NCBI RefSeq assembly: GCF_028768465.1
Contig: NZ_CP118225.1
Coordinates: forward strand, 5,747,001-5,811,000
Source: Rhodopirellula sp. P2
GTDB lineage: Bacteria > Planctomycetota > Planctomycetia > Pirellulales > Pirellulaceae
Length of the DNA stretch: 64,000 nucleotides
Reading direction: 5' to 3'
Shown piece after piece: positions 9,709-18,186 of this stretch; the stretch's first letter is position 1; each line of letters opens with the position of its first letter. Below the pieces are notes generated by a model. It saw nothing but the letters and a program-made list of their open reading frames with translations. It was not told the origin of the DNA and did no database searches. Made by a program: the position numbers and the translations under genes.

Positions 9709-12700
9709 ATGACAACGCCGGAATCTCGATGGCGACGCAAGGTCACCCGACCTCTCGTTTCGCTGTCCATCGCCTCGCTGCTGTCGACCGTGGTCGCGGC
9801 CCCGAACGCTTCGGCGCAATTCTCATTGCCACCCACCGACACGTCCGCGAAAGCAGATGCGACTTCGAAAGAATCGCCTGCCTCGTTGCCGTTGGCCATC
9901 CGTCGCACGGAAACGTTGCGACTGGTCGCCGCCGGACGTGCTGCGTTGGACAAAGGCGATGTCAAAAACGCTTACTTGATGGCCAACCAGGCCCAATCCT
10001 TTGGATTGAAAGAGCATGAATTCCAACCGGGCGACGCTCGCCCGTGGCAATTGCTTCTTGACACCCAAGCCGCCGCTCGTCGGACCGGTTTGGACTTGAA
10101 CGCATTGGCCAAGCAAGCCGCCAACCCGATCATGCAAACCAGCGGCCAAGCCGCTGCCGGTGCACCGTTCATGGTGCAACAAGCCGGCGGTGCCAGCTCG
10201 GCACCCGGTGGCATCGCTCAGGTCCAAGCGGCTGCCCCACTGGGCAACTCCCAAGGCGATCGTCTGTTCCGTGAAGGAATGGACCTGTTGTCCCAAGGAA
10301 AGAAAACCGAAGCACGTCAAGCGTTTGTGAAGGCCTGGAACTTTGAGTCCGAGCTCGACACGCAAACCCGTCGTGCTCTGCAAGACAAGTTGACCTTGTT
10401 GCAACCATCTCGCTTGCCTTCGCCAACCGCGGGTCAGCCCCTGTCGTCGATGGACAAGGCGGAAATCGAAGCCCAACAGCAAACCCGTCGCTTGTATCGC
10501 GAGATCACGACGGAATTGTCAAAGGCCAACGAGAAACGCACAGACGCTCCGATGGATGCCGTCGACGACCTGGAACGCCTTCGTCGTCGTGTCGAAGGAG
10601 CCAGCATCGATGAAGCCTCCAAGGCATCGCTGGCCGCGATGGTCGACCGCGCGTTGTCGGATCAAAAGACTTACGTCGAACAGCATCGCGCTGAGATCCA
10701 ATTGGACTTGGCCAACGAAGCCGTTCGCTCCGAAATGGCCACCGACGCCGCCAAAGAAGCTCGCATCGACGATGAAATTTCATCGCTGGTCGAGACCTTC
10801 AATGACTTGATGGACGATCGCCGCTTCAACGAAGCGGAAGTGATCGCCAAACAAGTCGGTGAGCTGAAACCTGGTTCGCCAATCGCTCAAAGCATGTTCC
10901 ACAGCAGCCGCATGGGCGTTCGCATCCAAATGGATGAGGAAATCAAAGCGGGTGCCGAAGACGGTTTTGTTCGCGAAATGCTGGCCATCGGTCAAGCAGC
11001 TGTCCCTGGCGATCCCGATCGTCCGTTTGCCTTCCCCGAAATTCGTTCCTGGGAAGAACTCTCTCGTCGTCGTTTGCAGAGCAACGCTGAAACCAGCTTG
11101 TCACCTCGCGAACAAGAGATCAAACGCAAACTGGCCACGGAAGTCGAAGTCAAGTATCGCGATCGTCCACTGGGCGAAGTCCTGGATGACTTGTCGAACA
11201 TGACCGGCGTGCCGATCGTGATCGACAACCGCGCTTTGGCTGCGATTCGAATGAACCGCGAGACCCCGGTTTCGCAGAACATTTCCACGCGAATTTCGCT
11301 GGACAGTGCCCTGAACATCATCCTGGGTGACCTCGACCTGACTCACGTGATCGACAACGAAGTCTTGAACGTGACCAGCAAGGACGCTCGCCGCACGATG
11401 GTTGAACGACGCACCTACCGCGTCGCTGACTTGGTCACACCGATCCCGAACTTCGTCACGGGTTACGACGATGGTTTGCGTGGTGCGTTGCGAAACGCCT
11501 ACCAAATGATCAACCCACAGACCGACGTTCAAGTCGTGCCCGTCTCCGCATCGGGATTGGGCGGCTTTGCCGGCAACAACTCCGCTGCCTCGATGAGCCC
11601 GAACATGTTGGGTCAGTACAACACCGGCAGCAGCTACGGCTCGGCCGGCGGTTTGGGTTCGCCCAGCAGCTTCGGCGGCTTGGGTGGTCAGTCCATGGCT
11701 GACTTCAGCCAACTGATGCAGTTGATTCAAACGACGATTGAGCCGGAATCGTGGGAAGCCCTCGGTGGCGTCGGCACGATGGCTCCCTACCCACAAAACT
11801 TGTCGCTGGTTGTCAGCACGACGAGCGATGTGCACGATCAGATTGTTGACTTGTTGGAGTCACTTCGTCGCCTGCAGAACTTGCAGATCACGATCGAAGT
11901 TCGCTTCATCACGTTGTCCGACACGTTCTTTGAACAAATCGGAATCGACTTTGACTTGCAGTTCGATGACAACGCTCCTGGACTGCCAGGCGATGACAGC
12001 GGACCAGAAATCACAATCGGTTTGGACAACGACGGAACGCCAACGGCCGACCTCGACATCCGGTTCGACAACAACAGCAGCGGTGTCACACCACCGTTTG
12101 GTGCTGACCCCGGTGCGATCTCGACCCTCGGGTTCGCAATCTTGAGCGACATCGAAGCTTACTTCTTCTTGCAAGCCGCTCAGGGTGACAGTCGTACCAA
12201 CGTGATGCAGGCCCCGAAGGTGACCTTGTTCGATGGTCAGATCGCTTCGATCCAAGACCAGACATCACGTCCTTTCGTGACCAGTATCGTTCCCGTTGTC
12301 GGTGACTTCGCCGTCGCACAACAGCCAGTCATCGTCGTCCTCGACGAAGGCACACGACTGAACGTGCAAGGTGTTGTCAGTGAAGACAAACGCTTCGTTC
12401 GGCTGACACTGATTCCAACCTTCAGCCAAATTGGTGAAGTCAACGAATTCACGTTCCAAGGCAACTCGACAACACGCAACACCAGCAGTCGCAACGTCGA
12501 CACGAACGGTGACGGCGTGATCAATGAAGAAGACGAGCAGGAAGAAGAAAGCGTCACGCAAGGCACGACGGTCCAACAACCAACGTTCGCCTTCACCACT
12601 GTGAACACGACCGTGAGTGTTCCCGATGGTGGCACGATTCTTCTGGGTGGGATCAAACGGATGAGCGAAGGCCGCAACGAACGTGGCGTGCCGTTCCTCA

Positions 12701-12843
12701 GCAAGATCCCTTACGTCAGCCGATTGTTCCGCAACACCGCGGTCGGTCGTCAGTCGAGCAGCTTGATGATGATGGTCACACCTCGGATCATCATCCAGGA
12801 AGAAGAAGAGATCGCCCAAACCGGATTCGATCCGGGTCGCTGA
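9709..12843 (+). CDS. Secretin (GspD/PilQ-type outer-membrane channel protein)
   Basis: About 1044 residues. Secretins form multimeric outer-membrane gates in type II secretion and type IV pilus systems. The signal peptide is residues about 14-37 (VTRPLVSLSIASLLSTVVAA to SAQ). A coiled, Ala/Gln-rich region of roughly 450 residues follows. Next comes an STN/N0-like domain (EVKYRDRPLGEVLDDLSNMT), a Gly/Ser-rich insert, and the secretin C-domain with IEVRFITLSDTFFEQIGIDF, APKVTLFDGQIASIQ and VSVPDGGTILLGG..VPFLSKIPYVSRLF. An EF-hand-like stretch DTNGDGVINEEDE sits in the C-domain. ATG 9709 is preferred (AAGGAG at 9697-9702, signal peptide immediately after); TTG 9577 and GTG 9478 are alternatives. 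No gsp/pil partner genes lie beside it. Confidence 0.88.
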   Translation: MTTPESRWRRKVTRPLVSLSIASLLSTVVAAPNASAQFSLPPTDTSAKADATSKESPASLPLAIRRTETLRLVAAGRAALDKGDVKNAYLMANQAQSFGLKEHEFQPGDARPWQLLLDTQAAARRTGLDLNALAKQAANPIMQTSGQAAAGAPFMVQQAGGASSAPGGIAQVQAAAPLGNSQGDRLFREGMDLLSQGKKTEARQAFVKAWNFESELDTQTRRALQDKLTLLQPSRLPSPTAGQPLSSMDKAEIEAQQQTRRLYREITTELSKANEKRTDAPMDAVDDLERLRRRVEGASIDEASKASLAAMVDRALSDQKTYVEQHRAEIQLDLANEAVRSEMATDAAKEARIDDEISSLVETFNDLMDDRRFNEAEVIAKQVGELKPGSPIAQSMFHSSRMGVRIQMDEEIKAGAEDGFVREMLAIGQAAVPGDPDRPFAFPEIRSWEELSRRRLQSNAETSLSPREQEIKRKLATEVEVKYRDRPLGEVLDDLSNMTGVPIVIDNRALAAIRMNRETPVSQNISTRISLDSALNIILGDLDLTHVIDNEVLNVTSKDARRTMVERRTYRVADLVTPIPNFVTGYDDGLRGALRNAYQMINPQTDVQVVPVSASGLGGFAGNNSAASMSPNMLGQYNTGSSYGSAGGLGSPSSFGGLGGQSMADFSQLMQLIQTTIEPESWEALGGVGTMAPYPQNLSLVVSTTSDVHDQIVDLLESLRRLQNLQITIEVRFITLSDTFFEQIGIDFDLQFDDNAPGLPGDDSGPEITIGLDNDGTPTADLDIRFDNNSSGVTPPFGADPGAISTLGFAILSDIEAYFFLQAAQGDSRTNVMQAPKVTLFDGQIASIQDQTSRPFVTSIVPVVGDFAVAQQPVIVVLDEGTRLNVQGVVSEDKRFVRLTLIPTFSQIGEVNEFTFQGNSTTRNTSSRNVDTNGDGVINEEDEQEEESVTQGTTVQQPTFAFTTVNTTVSVPDGGTILLGGIKRMSEGRNERGVPFLSKIPYVSRLFRNTAVGRQSSSLMMMVTPRIIIQEEEEIAQTGFDPGR

Positions 12844-12866
12844 TCGCGAATCGAATCTCACACTGA

Positions 12867-12896
12867 GAATCGAAAGCGTCCTTCCGCTTTCGATTC
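12867..12896 (+). terminator. Hairpin after the secretin stop
   Basis: A 12-bp perfect stem (12867-12878 with 12885-12896, gaatcgaaagcg/cgctttcgattc) with a 6-nt loop lies 24 nt after the stop codon. No T-run follows, so it may be an mRNA 3'-end stabiliser ahead of the stronger terminator at 12952. Confidence 0.5.
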
Positions 12897-12951
12897 AGGT
12901 GCTCTGAGATTCACTTTCTTCAAGCGAAAGATCTTTTTCTCAACAACACAA

Positions 12952-12996
12952 CGGTCGTCGCGAGTTCTCCGGAACTTGCGGCGACCGTTTTTTTTT
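12952..12996 (+). terminator. Rho-independent terminator
   Basis: A long GC-rich imperfect stem-loop (cggtcgtcgcgagttc / gaacttgcggcgaccg) is followed by nine T residues at 12988-12996. This is a strong intrinsic terminator for the secretin transcript. Confidence 0.85.
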
Positions 12997-13587
12997 GCGC
13001 GGTGGGGGTCGTCCGAGAGCCACGCCAGGGTCCGCCCCCTCCCAAAGGGAGGGTGAAGTAAAACGGCACGACCTCAAGCATCGTCGGCGTGCTGCCGGAA
13101 TCCGTGTTGGCTGGCTGGCGAAACTTGCCGGACAGGCAGCCGCCAGGCAAATTGCACACCTCCCAAATCAATTTTCTATGGAAGATTCTCCGCCATTGCA
13201 ATTGCTAGCAAATGCCGGTTGTTTTGAATTTGAGAGTTACGTCCGCCATTGTGGCTTGGAGGACTCCCCCTGAGTTTCCGCTGCCGATTGACAGCGGCAC
13301 CGGCACTTGTTCAATCTGTTGCCCCATCGATGCAATCGTGTGTCGTCATTTCGCATTCAGCCTTCCGATCGGATCGGATCTCGGCCGCGAAGATTGGCAC
13401 GTCGATCGCATCACACCAACGCAATGTGGGCATTCCGCTGACAAATCAGCGGGATGCAATCGCGAATCGCAGGCGGCCCGGTTTTCCCGTGCTGGCGGCG
13501 GGAACTCGATTGAGCGTTTTCGGACGTTTCCATTGGCCACCTGGCGTGACCAGGCGTGGTGAATCCATTCCCCGATGAGACAACTGT
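12997..13587. other. Intergenic region with repeat-like sequence
   Basis: No gene is supported. The part around 13000-13150 includes cctcccaaagggagggtgaa, which resembles dispersed planctomycete intergenic repeats. Small open frames on both strands here lack any family feature. Confidence 0.4.
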
Positions 13588-14295
13588 ATGAGCCGAGCGA
13601 AGCTCGATTCCATCCGTGCTGCTGGGCCGGCAATTTTGCCGAGCCTTTTGCAATGCGACTTTGGTGATTTACGCACTGAGGTTGAAAAGCTGACCGCCGC
13701 GGGAACGCGTGTGTTGCACTTGGATGTCATGGATGGCCACTTTGTGCCCAATCTGTCCTACGGCATGCCCATTGTCGAAGGCCTGCGTCGTCACACGGAC
13801 ATGCCTCTGGATGTCCATCTGATGATCAGCGATCCTTTGGCGTACGCCAAGCCGATGGTGGATGCCGGCGCGGACATGCTGACTTTCCATGTCGAAGCGG
13901 TGAACGACAGCGTCGAGGTGGCTGGAAAGATTCACGACCTGGGTGTGGGCGTGGGCGTTGCCATCAACCCCGACACCGACTTCACCCAGTTGGATGCCTG
14001 CCTTGATTCCGTCGACATGGTGTTGGTGATGAGCGTCAACGCTGGGTTTGGCGGCCAAAAATTCAATCCCGTGTCGCTGGATCGTTTGCGCAGCCTGAAA
14101 GAACGCAAACCGGACTTGCTGCTGGAAATCGACGGCGGCATCAAAGCCGAGACCATCGGCGACGCTCGTGCGGCCGGTTGTGATTTGTTCGTCGTTGGTT
14201 CGGCGATCTTCGGCCAACACGACTACGAAACCGCGATCAACGAACTGACCCAAGCCATGCATGGTTCGCCTCCCCAATCAGGAGACCAGTCATGA
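13588..14295 (+). CDS. rpe: Ribulose-phosphate 3-epimerase
   Basis: Interconverts D-ribulose 5-phosphate and D-xylulose 5-phosphate in the pentose phosphate pathway; a cytosolic metal-dependent TIM barrel. It has 235 residues, slightly longer than the usual 220. Visible family blocks are ILPSLLQCDFGDL at the N-terminus, HLDVMDGHFVPNLSYG (residues 44-59, metal-binding His44 and catalytic Asp46), DVHLMI, VNAGFGGQKF and LEIDGGIKAETI (second catalytic Asp), with the phosphate-binding VVGSAIFG near the end. Its stop overlaps the start of the next gene by 4 nt (ATGA), so the two are translationally coupled. Confidence 0.95.
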   Translation: MSRAKLDSIRAAGPAILPSLLQCDFGDLRTEVEKLTAAGTRVLHLDVMDGHFVPNLSYGMPIVEGLRRHTDMPLDVHLMISDPLAYAKPMVDAGADMLTFHVEAVNDSVEVAGKIHDLGVGVGVAINPDTDFTQLDACLDSVDMVLVMSVNAGFGGQKFNPVSLDRLRSLKERKPDLLLEIDGGIKAETIGDARAAGCDLFVVGSAIFGQHDYETAINELTQAMHGSPPQSGDQS

Positions 14296-14873
14296 TTTCA
14301 CTTTGGCCCAAAGCCGCTTCCAAGCTGGTTTTGATTCGCCCCGGTGCGACCACCTTTGATGAACAAGGTCGCATGAAGGGCAACCTGGACGTGCCTTTGT
14401 GCGAACGCGGCCGGTTGCAGGCGGAAGCTCTCGCCAGTGAATTGGCGGGCATTCGTTTGAACGCGATCTACTGTGCTCCCTGCCAATCTGCCGTGGAAAC
14501 CGCGACTTGCCTCTCCGAAGGCCGCGATCTGCGTCCCAAGGTGATCGAAGAGTTTCGCAACGTGGACCACGGTTTGTGGCACGGCAAGCTGATCGAGGAA
14601 ATCCGTCGCAACCAACCTCGCCTGTACCGGGAACTGTGCGACACACCGGAGTCGACTTGCCCTCCCGGCGGTGAGTCGATGCACGAAGCCGCACACCGGG
14701 TCGGCAAAGCTGTCCGGCGAATCCTGAAACGCAACCGCAACCAAGTCGTCGCGTTTGTGATTCCCGATCCCTTGGCATCGTTGGTCGCCAGCCAACTGAA
14801 AGACGAGGCACTCCCGGAAATCTGGAAGGTCGAGACCGACGCCGGCAATTGGCAGCTGATCGAAACTTCCTGA
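14292..14873 (+). CDS. Histidine-phosphatase-fold protein lacking catalytic histidines (pseudo-phosphoglycerate mutase)
   Basis: A 193-residue protein with the phosphoglycerate mutase/histidine phosphatase fold: KLVLIRPGATTFDEQGRMKG, then LDVPLCERGRLQAEALASEL, then IYCAPCQSAVETA. In active members the first motif is RHG, with the phospho-accepting His after Arg; here it reads R16-P17-G18. The second catalytic His, expected in a C-terminal SHG-type block, is also absent: the matching segment reads VVAFVIPDPLASLVAS. The fold is therefore kept while both catalytic histidines are lost, and phosphatase or mutase activity is unlikely. Coupling to rpe by a 4-nt overlap suggests a role linked to sugar-phosphate metabolism, perhaps binding or regulation; this is inference. 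Confidence 0.8.
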   Translation: MISLWPKAASKLVLIRPGATTFDEQGRMKGNLDVPLCERGRLQAEALASELAGIRLNAIYCAPCQSAVETATCLSEGRDLRPKVIEEFRNVDHGLWHGKLIEEIRRNQPRLYRELCDTPESTCPPGGESMHEAAHRVGKAVRRILKRNRNQVVAFVIPDPLASLVASQLKDEALPEIWKVETDAGNWQLIETS

Positions 14874-14971
14874 TTGAGAAACCGCCTCAGCAGCGACGAT
14901 CTGCGGCGGCGGTCACGCTCCGGTGATCCCCGGCTCCGACGGCCGAACCACCTCGAAAACAAACGCCTCAG

Positions 14972-15000
14972 GCCGCTCCCTCACAGGAGCGGCTCTTTTT
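14972..15000 (+). terminator. Rho-independent terminator of the rpe operon
   Basis: An 8-bp stem gccgctcc/ggagcggc (14972-14979 with 14986-14993) with a 6-nt loop is followed by TCTTTTT. It lies about 100 nt after the phosphatase-fold gene. Confidence 0.85.
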
Positions 15001-15285
15001 CTGCATGGTCATTCTGTTTCCCCATGCGCCAAATGGATGCCGACTCCTGTCCTGTTATGAAAATCTCCAGGCCTGCTGAGGCACAATCGTTCTTGCGGAA
15101 AGATTGAACCGCCTCTATTGAGTTGTTAATCTAGGTACTCAGGTGAAGTACAATCCGATCGCAGGATCATCGCTCCACTCTGCGTTTACCTACGATATCT
15201 TGTTACAGAATCTCGCTGCAGCCTGATGTGGTGGCGATTCACACTTCCGCCCGCCCACCCTTCCTACCTTCGGAACTGTTAGTCC
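15001..15285. other. Promoter-bearing leader of the oxidoreductase gene
   Basis: No gene here. A candidate promoter has -10 TACAAT (15149-15154) with a weak -35 TTAATC (15126-15131) at 17-nt spacing, which would give an untranslated leader of about 125 nt for the Gfo/Idh/MocA gene at 15286. Confidence 0.35.
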
Positions 15286-16710
15286 ATGACCTCGAAAACC
15301 AACCGCCGTCGTTTCATTGGCCAATCGGCCGCATTGACCGCAGGAGTCGGCTACTTCGCTGGCACCAGCGTGGCACAAGATGAGTCGTCCTCCGCATTGA
15401 ACTCGTTGTCAGCCGCCTGCATCGGCGTCGGCGGCAAGGGTGGGAGTGATACCAGCCACATCGCCAACCAAGGTGTGAAGATCGCCGCCCTGTGCGACGT
15501 CGATCGCGACACCCTGGCCAAGAAGGGACGCGAATTCAAAGACGCGGAACAGTTCGACGACTTCCGCGAGATGCTGGACAAGATGGGCGACAAGGTCGAC
15601 ATCGTGACCTGCAGCACGCCTGACCACACGCACGCGGCGGCATGTGTCAAAGCCATGAACATGGGCAAACACGTCTACTGCCAAAAACCCATGACCTGGT
15701 CGATTCGCGAAGCTCGCCTGATGCGAGAAACTGCGGAGAAGGCCGGCGTCATCACCCAAATGGGCAACCAAGGCACCAGCGAAGACGGACTTCGTGAAGC
15801 GGTGGAAGTCATCCAAAGCGGCGCCATCGGCGACGTCACCGAGATTCACATCTTCAGCAACCGTCCCGTCTGGCCACAAGGCGGCGGACGTCCAGCCGGT
15901 GAAGATCCTGTGCCAGATTCGTTGAACTGGGACGCCTGGATCGGCCCGGCCCCAATGCGTCCGTTCGTCAAAGGCGCTTACCACTCGTTCAACTGGCGTG
16001 GTTGGGTCGACTTCGGCACCGGTGCTCTCGGGGACATGGCCTGTCACACCACCAACATGCCCGTCAAAGCCCTTCAACTGTGGGACCCCGTCGCGGTCAC
16101 CGCTGTGAAGAACCCTGGCATCGTCGAAGGCGAACAGTACCCCGGCAGCAGCTCGCTGATGTTCGAATTCCCAGAACGCGAAGGCGGCGACGGAAAAACG
16201 TTGCCACCTTGCAAGTTCTACTGGTACGACGGCGGCAACCTGCCACCAGAAAGCATCATCTCGCAATTGCCCGCTTGGTTCCAGAAACAAGTCCAAGCAC
16301 AACGCGACGGCGGAAAGAAACGATCCGGTGCGGTCATCGTCGGCAGCAAAGGCATCGTGTTCTCACCCGACGATTACGGAGCCAAGTACTACCTGCTTCC
16401 CGAAGACAAGTACGTCGACTTCAAGAAGCCCGAACCTTGGTTGCCTCGCATCCCCTTCAAAGCCAGTGGCGACGAGCGTCACAAATGGGAATTCGTCAGC
16501 ACCATCAAAGGCGAGTACGAGCCCGGCACCATGTCGAACTTCGGTTACGCTGGCCGCCTGACCGAAACGATCTTGGTCGGCAACTTGGCCATGCGTGCCG
16601 GCGAAGGCCAACGCATCGAATGGAACGCCAAGGACTTGACCAGCCCCAACGTGGAAGCCGTCAACCAGTTCGTCCAACGCGAATACCGCTCCGGTTGGGA
16701 ATTGGGCTGA
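15286..16710 (+). CDS. Tat-exported Gfo/Idh/MocA family oxidoreductase
   Basis: A 474-residue NAD(P)-dependent sugar or inositol oxidoreductase-like protein. The N-terminus MTSKTNRRRFIGQSAALTAG is a twin-arginine signal. The Rossmann fold follows (CIGVGGKGGSDTSHI, then IAALCDVDRDTL), with the family block DHTHAAACVKAMNMGKHVYC and QKPMTWSIREARLM, where the usual EKP catalytic Lys motif is QKP. The C-terminal domain includes FNWRGWVDFGTGALGDMACH. Such exported paralogues are numerous in planctomycetes; substrates are mostly unknown. It is a single gene with its own terminator directly downstream. Confidence 0.88.
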   Translation: MTSKTNRRRFIGQSAALTAGVGYFAGTSVAQDESSSALNSLSAACIGVGGKGGSDTSHIANQGVKIAALCDVDRDTLAKKGREFKDAEQFDDFREMLDKMGDKVDIVTCSTPDHTHAAACVKAMNMGKHVYCQKPMTWSIREARLMRETAEKAGVITQMGNQGTSEDGLREAVEVIQSGAIGDVTEIHIFSNRPVWPQGGGRPAGEDPVPDSLNWDAWIGPAPMRPFVKGAYHSFNWRGWVDFGTGALGDMACHTTNMPVKALQLWDPVAVTAVKNPGIVEGEQYPGSSSLMFEFPEREGGDGKTLPPCKFYWYDGGNLPPESIISQLPAWFQKQVQAQRDGGKKRSGAVIVGSKGIVFSPDDYGAKYYLLPEDKYVDFKKPEPWLPRIPFKASGDERHKWEFVSTIKGEYEPGTMSNFGYAGRLTETILVGNLAMRAGEGQRIEWNAKDLTSPNVEAVNQFVQREYRSGWELG

Positions 16711-16754
16711 TCCGCCTGTCGGTCGATTGAGCCGACACCTCGATGACAAACGCC

Positions 16755-16785
16755 AAGAGCCCGGTTTTCACCGGGCTCTTTTTTT
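16755..16785 (+). terminator. Rho-independent terminator
   Basis: A perfect 10-bp stem aagagcccgg/ccgggctctt (16755-16764 with 16771-16780), a 6-nt loop, and a T-run to 16785. It terminates the oxidoreductase transcript. Confidence 0.9.
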
Positions 16786-17033
16786 ATTTGCCGTGTCGCC
16801 GATGACCTGCCCCGAAATACAGGTGGCAATGATTTCAATGCCACAAATAGCAGTCCCTTGATTTCGTCAGCCGGAACGCGATAGCGTCCGGTTCGACTCT
16901 GGCAACCATGGGCTGCGAAATGTTTGGGCTTGTGGCGGCCATGCGTTTGCGCAGGTTTTCATCCCGGTAGGGATGAAAAAAGTGACGTAAGCCAGGTAAG
17001 ACCTGGCCTACACACAACACACCCGGGTCCCAC
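16786..17033. repeat. Intergenic repeat-like DNA
   Basis: The stretch includes catcccggtagggatgaaaa and a palindromic aggtaagacctggcct just before the next gene's 3' end. These phrases look like dispersed planctomycete intergenic repeats. No gene is supported. Confidence 0.35.
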
Positions 17034-17921
17034 TCACTTCAATCGCGTGGATGCCGGCAGGACTTGTGGCGAACTTGACTTCTCCGGTGAGGCAAACGTG
17101 TCGGCGGGTTCACCTTGACCGCCCGCCGGTGCATCACCTTGGTTCACCATCGCGATGTCAATCGAATTGGAAGAATTCCCACGAGCGATGTTCCAAGTTC
17201 CCACCGACGGTGGCAACTCGCTCGACCGATCCCGAACGGAAGGGCGAGAAATCGTGGTCGTTGTCAAACCACTGCTCGGCGAGGTCTTGCCCGACGAGGC
17301 GTGCTGCCACGCCCTGTAATCAGGCGAATAACGATTGGCAAGCGCCATGTCGCTGTCGCTCTTCGACCCCGGCAACAACACATTGGTTGGCTGCCCCTGA
17401 ATCGTCTTGCCTGCTTGCGTCTTGAACGACGCGACCAACGAGATGTGGCACTGTTCGCCACCGATCGCATCCCAGGGCACCCAAACGCTGTACGATGCCC
17501 CCACGTCCGACTGGCTGAAGTGACTGGTCAATTGCTCGGGAGTGAACTCAAACCGCTTCACAGCCGCTTTCGGATCCTTTGCTTTTTCATCAAAGCCATG
17601 GATCACCAACGTGCCTTCCACCGGCACGGGCTTCGACTTTTCATCGTAGAAGAAGATGCGTCCGCCAAAGCCCCGCGTGGGCACACGGCCGACCTGAGTG
17701 AGTGACTCCGTCGACCACACGGCTGCGAGCTTCGCAGGGTTGGGATACGGTTCGGGCGCCTGATCTTTTTTGGCCCAAGGCATCCGCTCCAACAGTGTTT
17801 TCTTTGGAGCCGCCGTGTCGGACTGGGTCATCGACGCACAACCGGTGCTGAGCGTCAAACTGACCAAGCAAGCCCCAAGTGTCGCTCGGGATGCAATTCG
17901 GGCGCGAGATTTCAATGACAT
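17034..17921 (-). CDS. Conserved-looking lipoprotein of unknown function
   Basis: A 295-residue predicted lipoprotein: basic N-terminus (MSLKSRARIASRATLGAC), hydrophobic segment LVSLTLS, lipobox ending at Cys28 (S-T-G-C). The mature part contains a beta-rich region (GRIFFYDEKSKPVPVEGTL, then SYSVWVPWDAIGGEQCHISL and VASFKTQAGKTIQGQPTNVL) and a low-complexity Ser/Thr/Pro tail. I do not recognise a named domain. It lies 265 nt downstream of the large secretin on the same strand. The mature sequence speaks of envelope localisation; a link to the secretin is only positional. Confidence 0.7.
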   Translation of the reverse strand: MSLKSRARIASRATLGACLVSLTLSTGCASMTQSDTAAPKKTLLERMPWAKKDQAPEPYPNPAKLAAVWSTESLTQVGRVPTRGFGGRIFFYDEKSKPVPVEGTLVIHGFDEKAKDPKAAVKRFEFTPEQLTSHFSQSDVGASYSVWVPWDAIGGEQCHISLVASFKTQAGKTIQGQPTNVLLPGSKSDSDMALANRYSPDYRAWQHASSGKTSPSSGLTTTTISRPSVRDRSSELPPSVGTWNIARGNSSNSIDIAMVNQGDAPAGGQGEPADTFASPEKSSSPQVLPASTRLK

Positions 17922-18121
17922 GTCTGGGTCTCTGCTTTGAGGGTTGACCGCAAATGCTCGCCCGTGCGATTGGCACCTTGGGACGAAGATTCACGACGAC
18001 ACAAATTCCATCAACGTTGGCGACGACCACCGAAACAATTGCGGGATTGTTCTGGTTGAAATGGCAACAACGTCGTCTTCGACTACCGGCTGGGACGTTC
18101 CCAAACGGATGCACTTCTTCG

Positions 18122-18177
18122 TGCCATGTCACGTCAGCGTGAGTGCAGGACGCGATTCACGCCGGCGTGACATGGCA
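18122..18177 (-). terminator. Long stem-loop downstream of the large secretin
   Basis: A perfect 12-bp outer stem (18122-18133 with 18166-18177, tgccatgtcacg/cgtgacatggca) encloses a 3x3 internal loop and a perfect 6-bp inner stem (18137-18142 with 18157-18162, gcgtga/tcacgc). It starts 10 nt after the secretin stop. There is no T-run, so it may protect the mRNA 3' end or act as a weak terminator. Confidence 0.5.
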
Positions 18178-18186
18178 ATGGACTCA

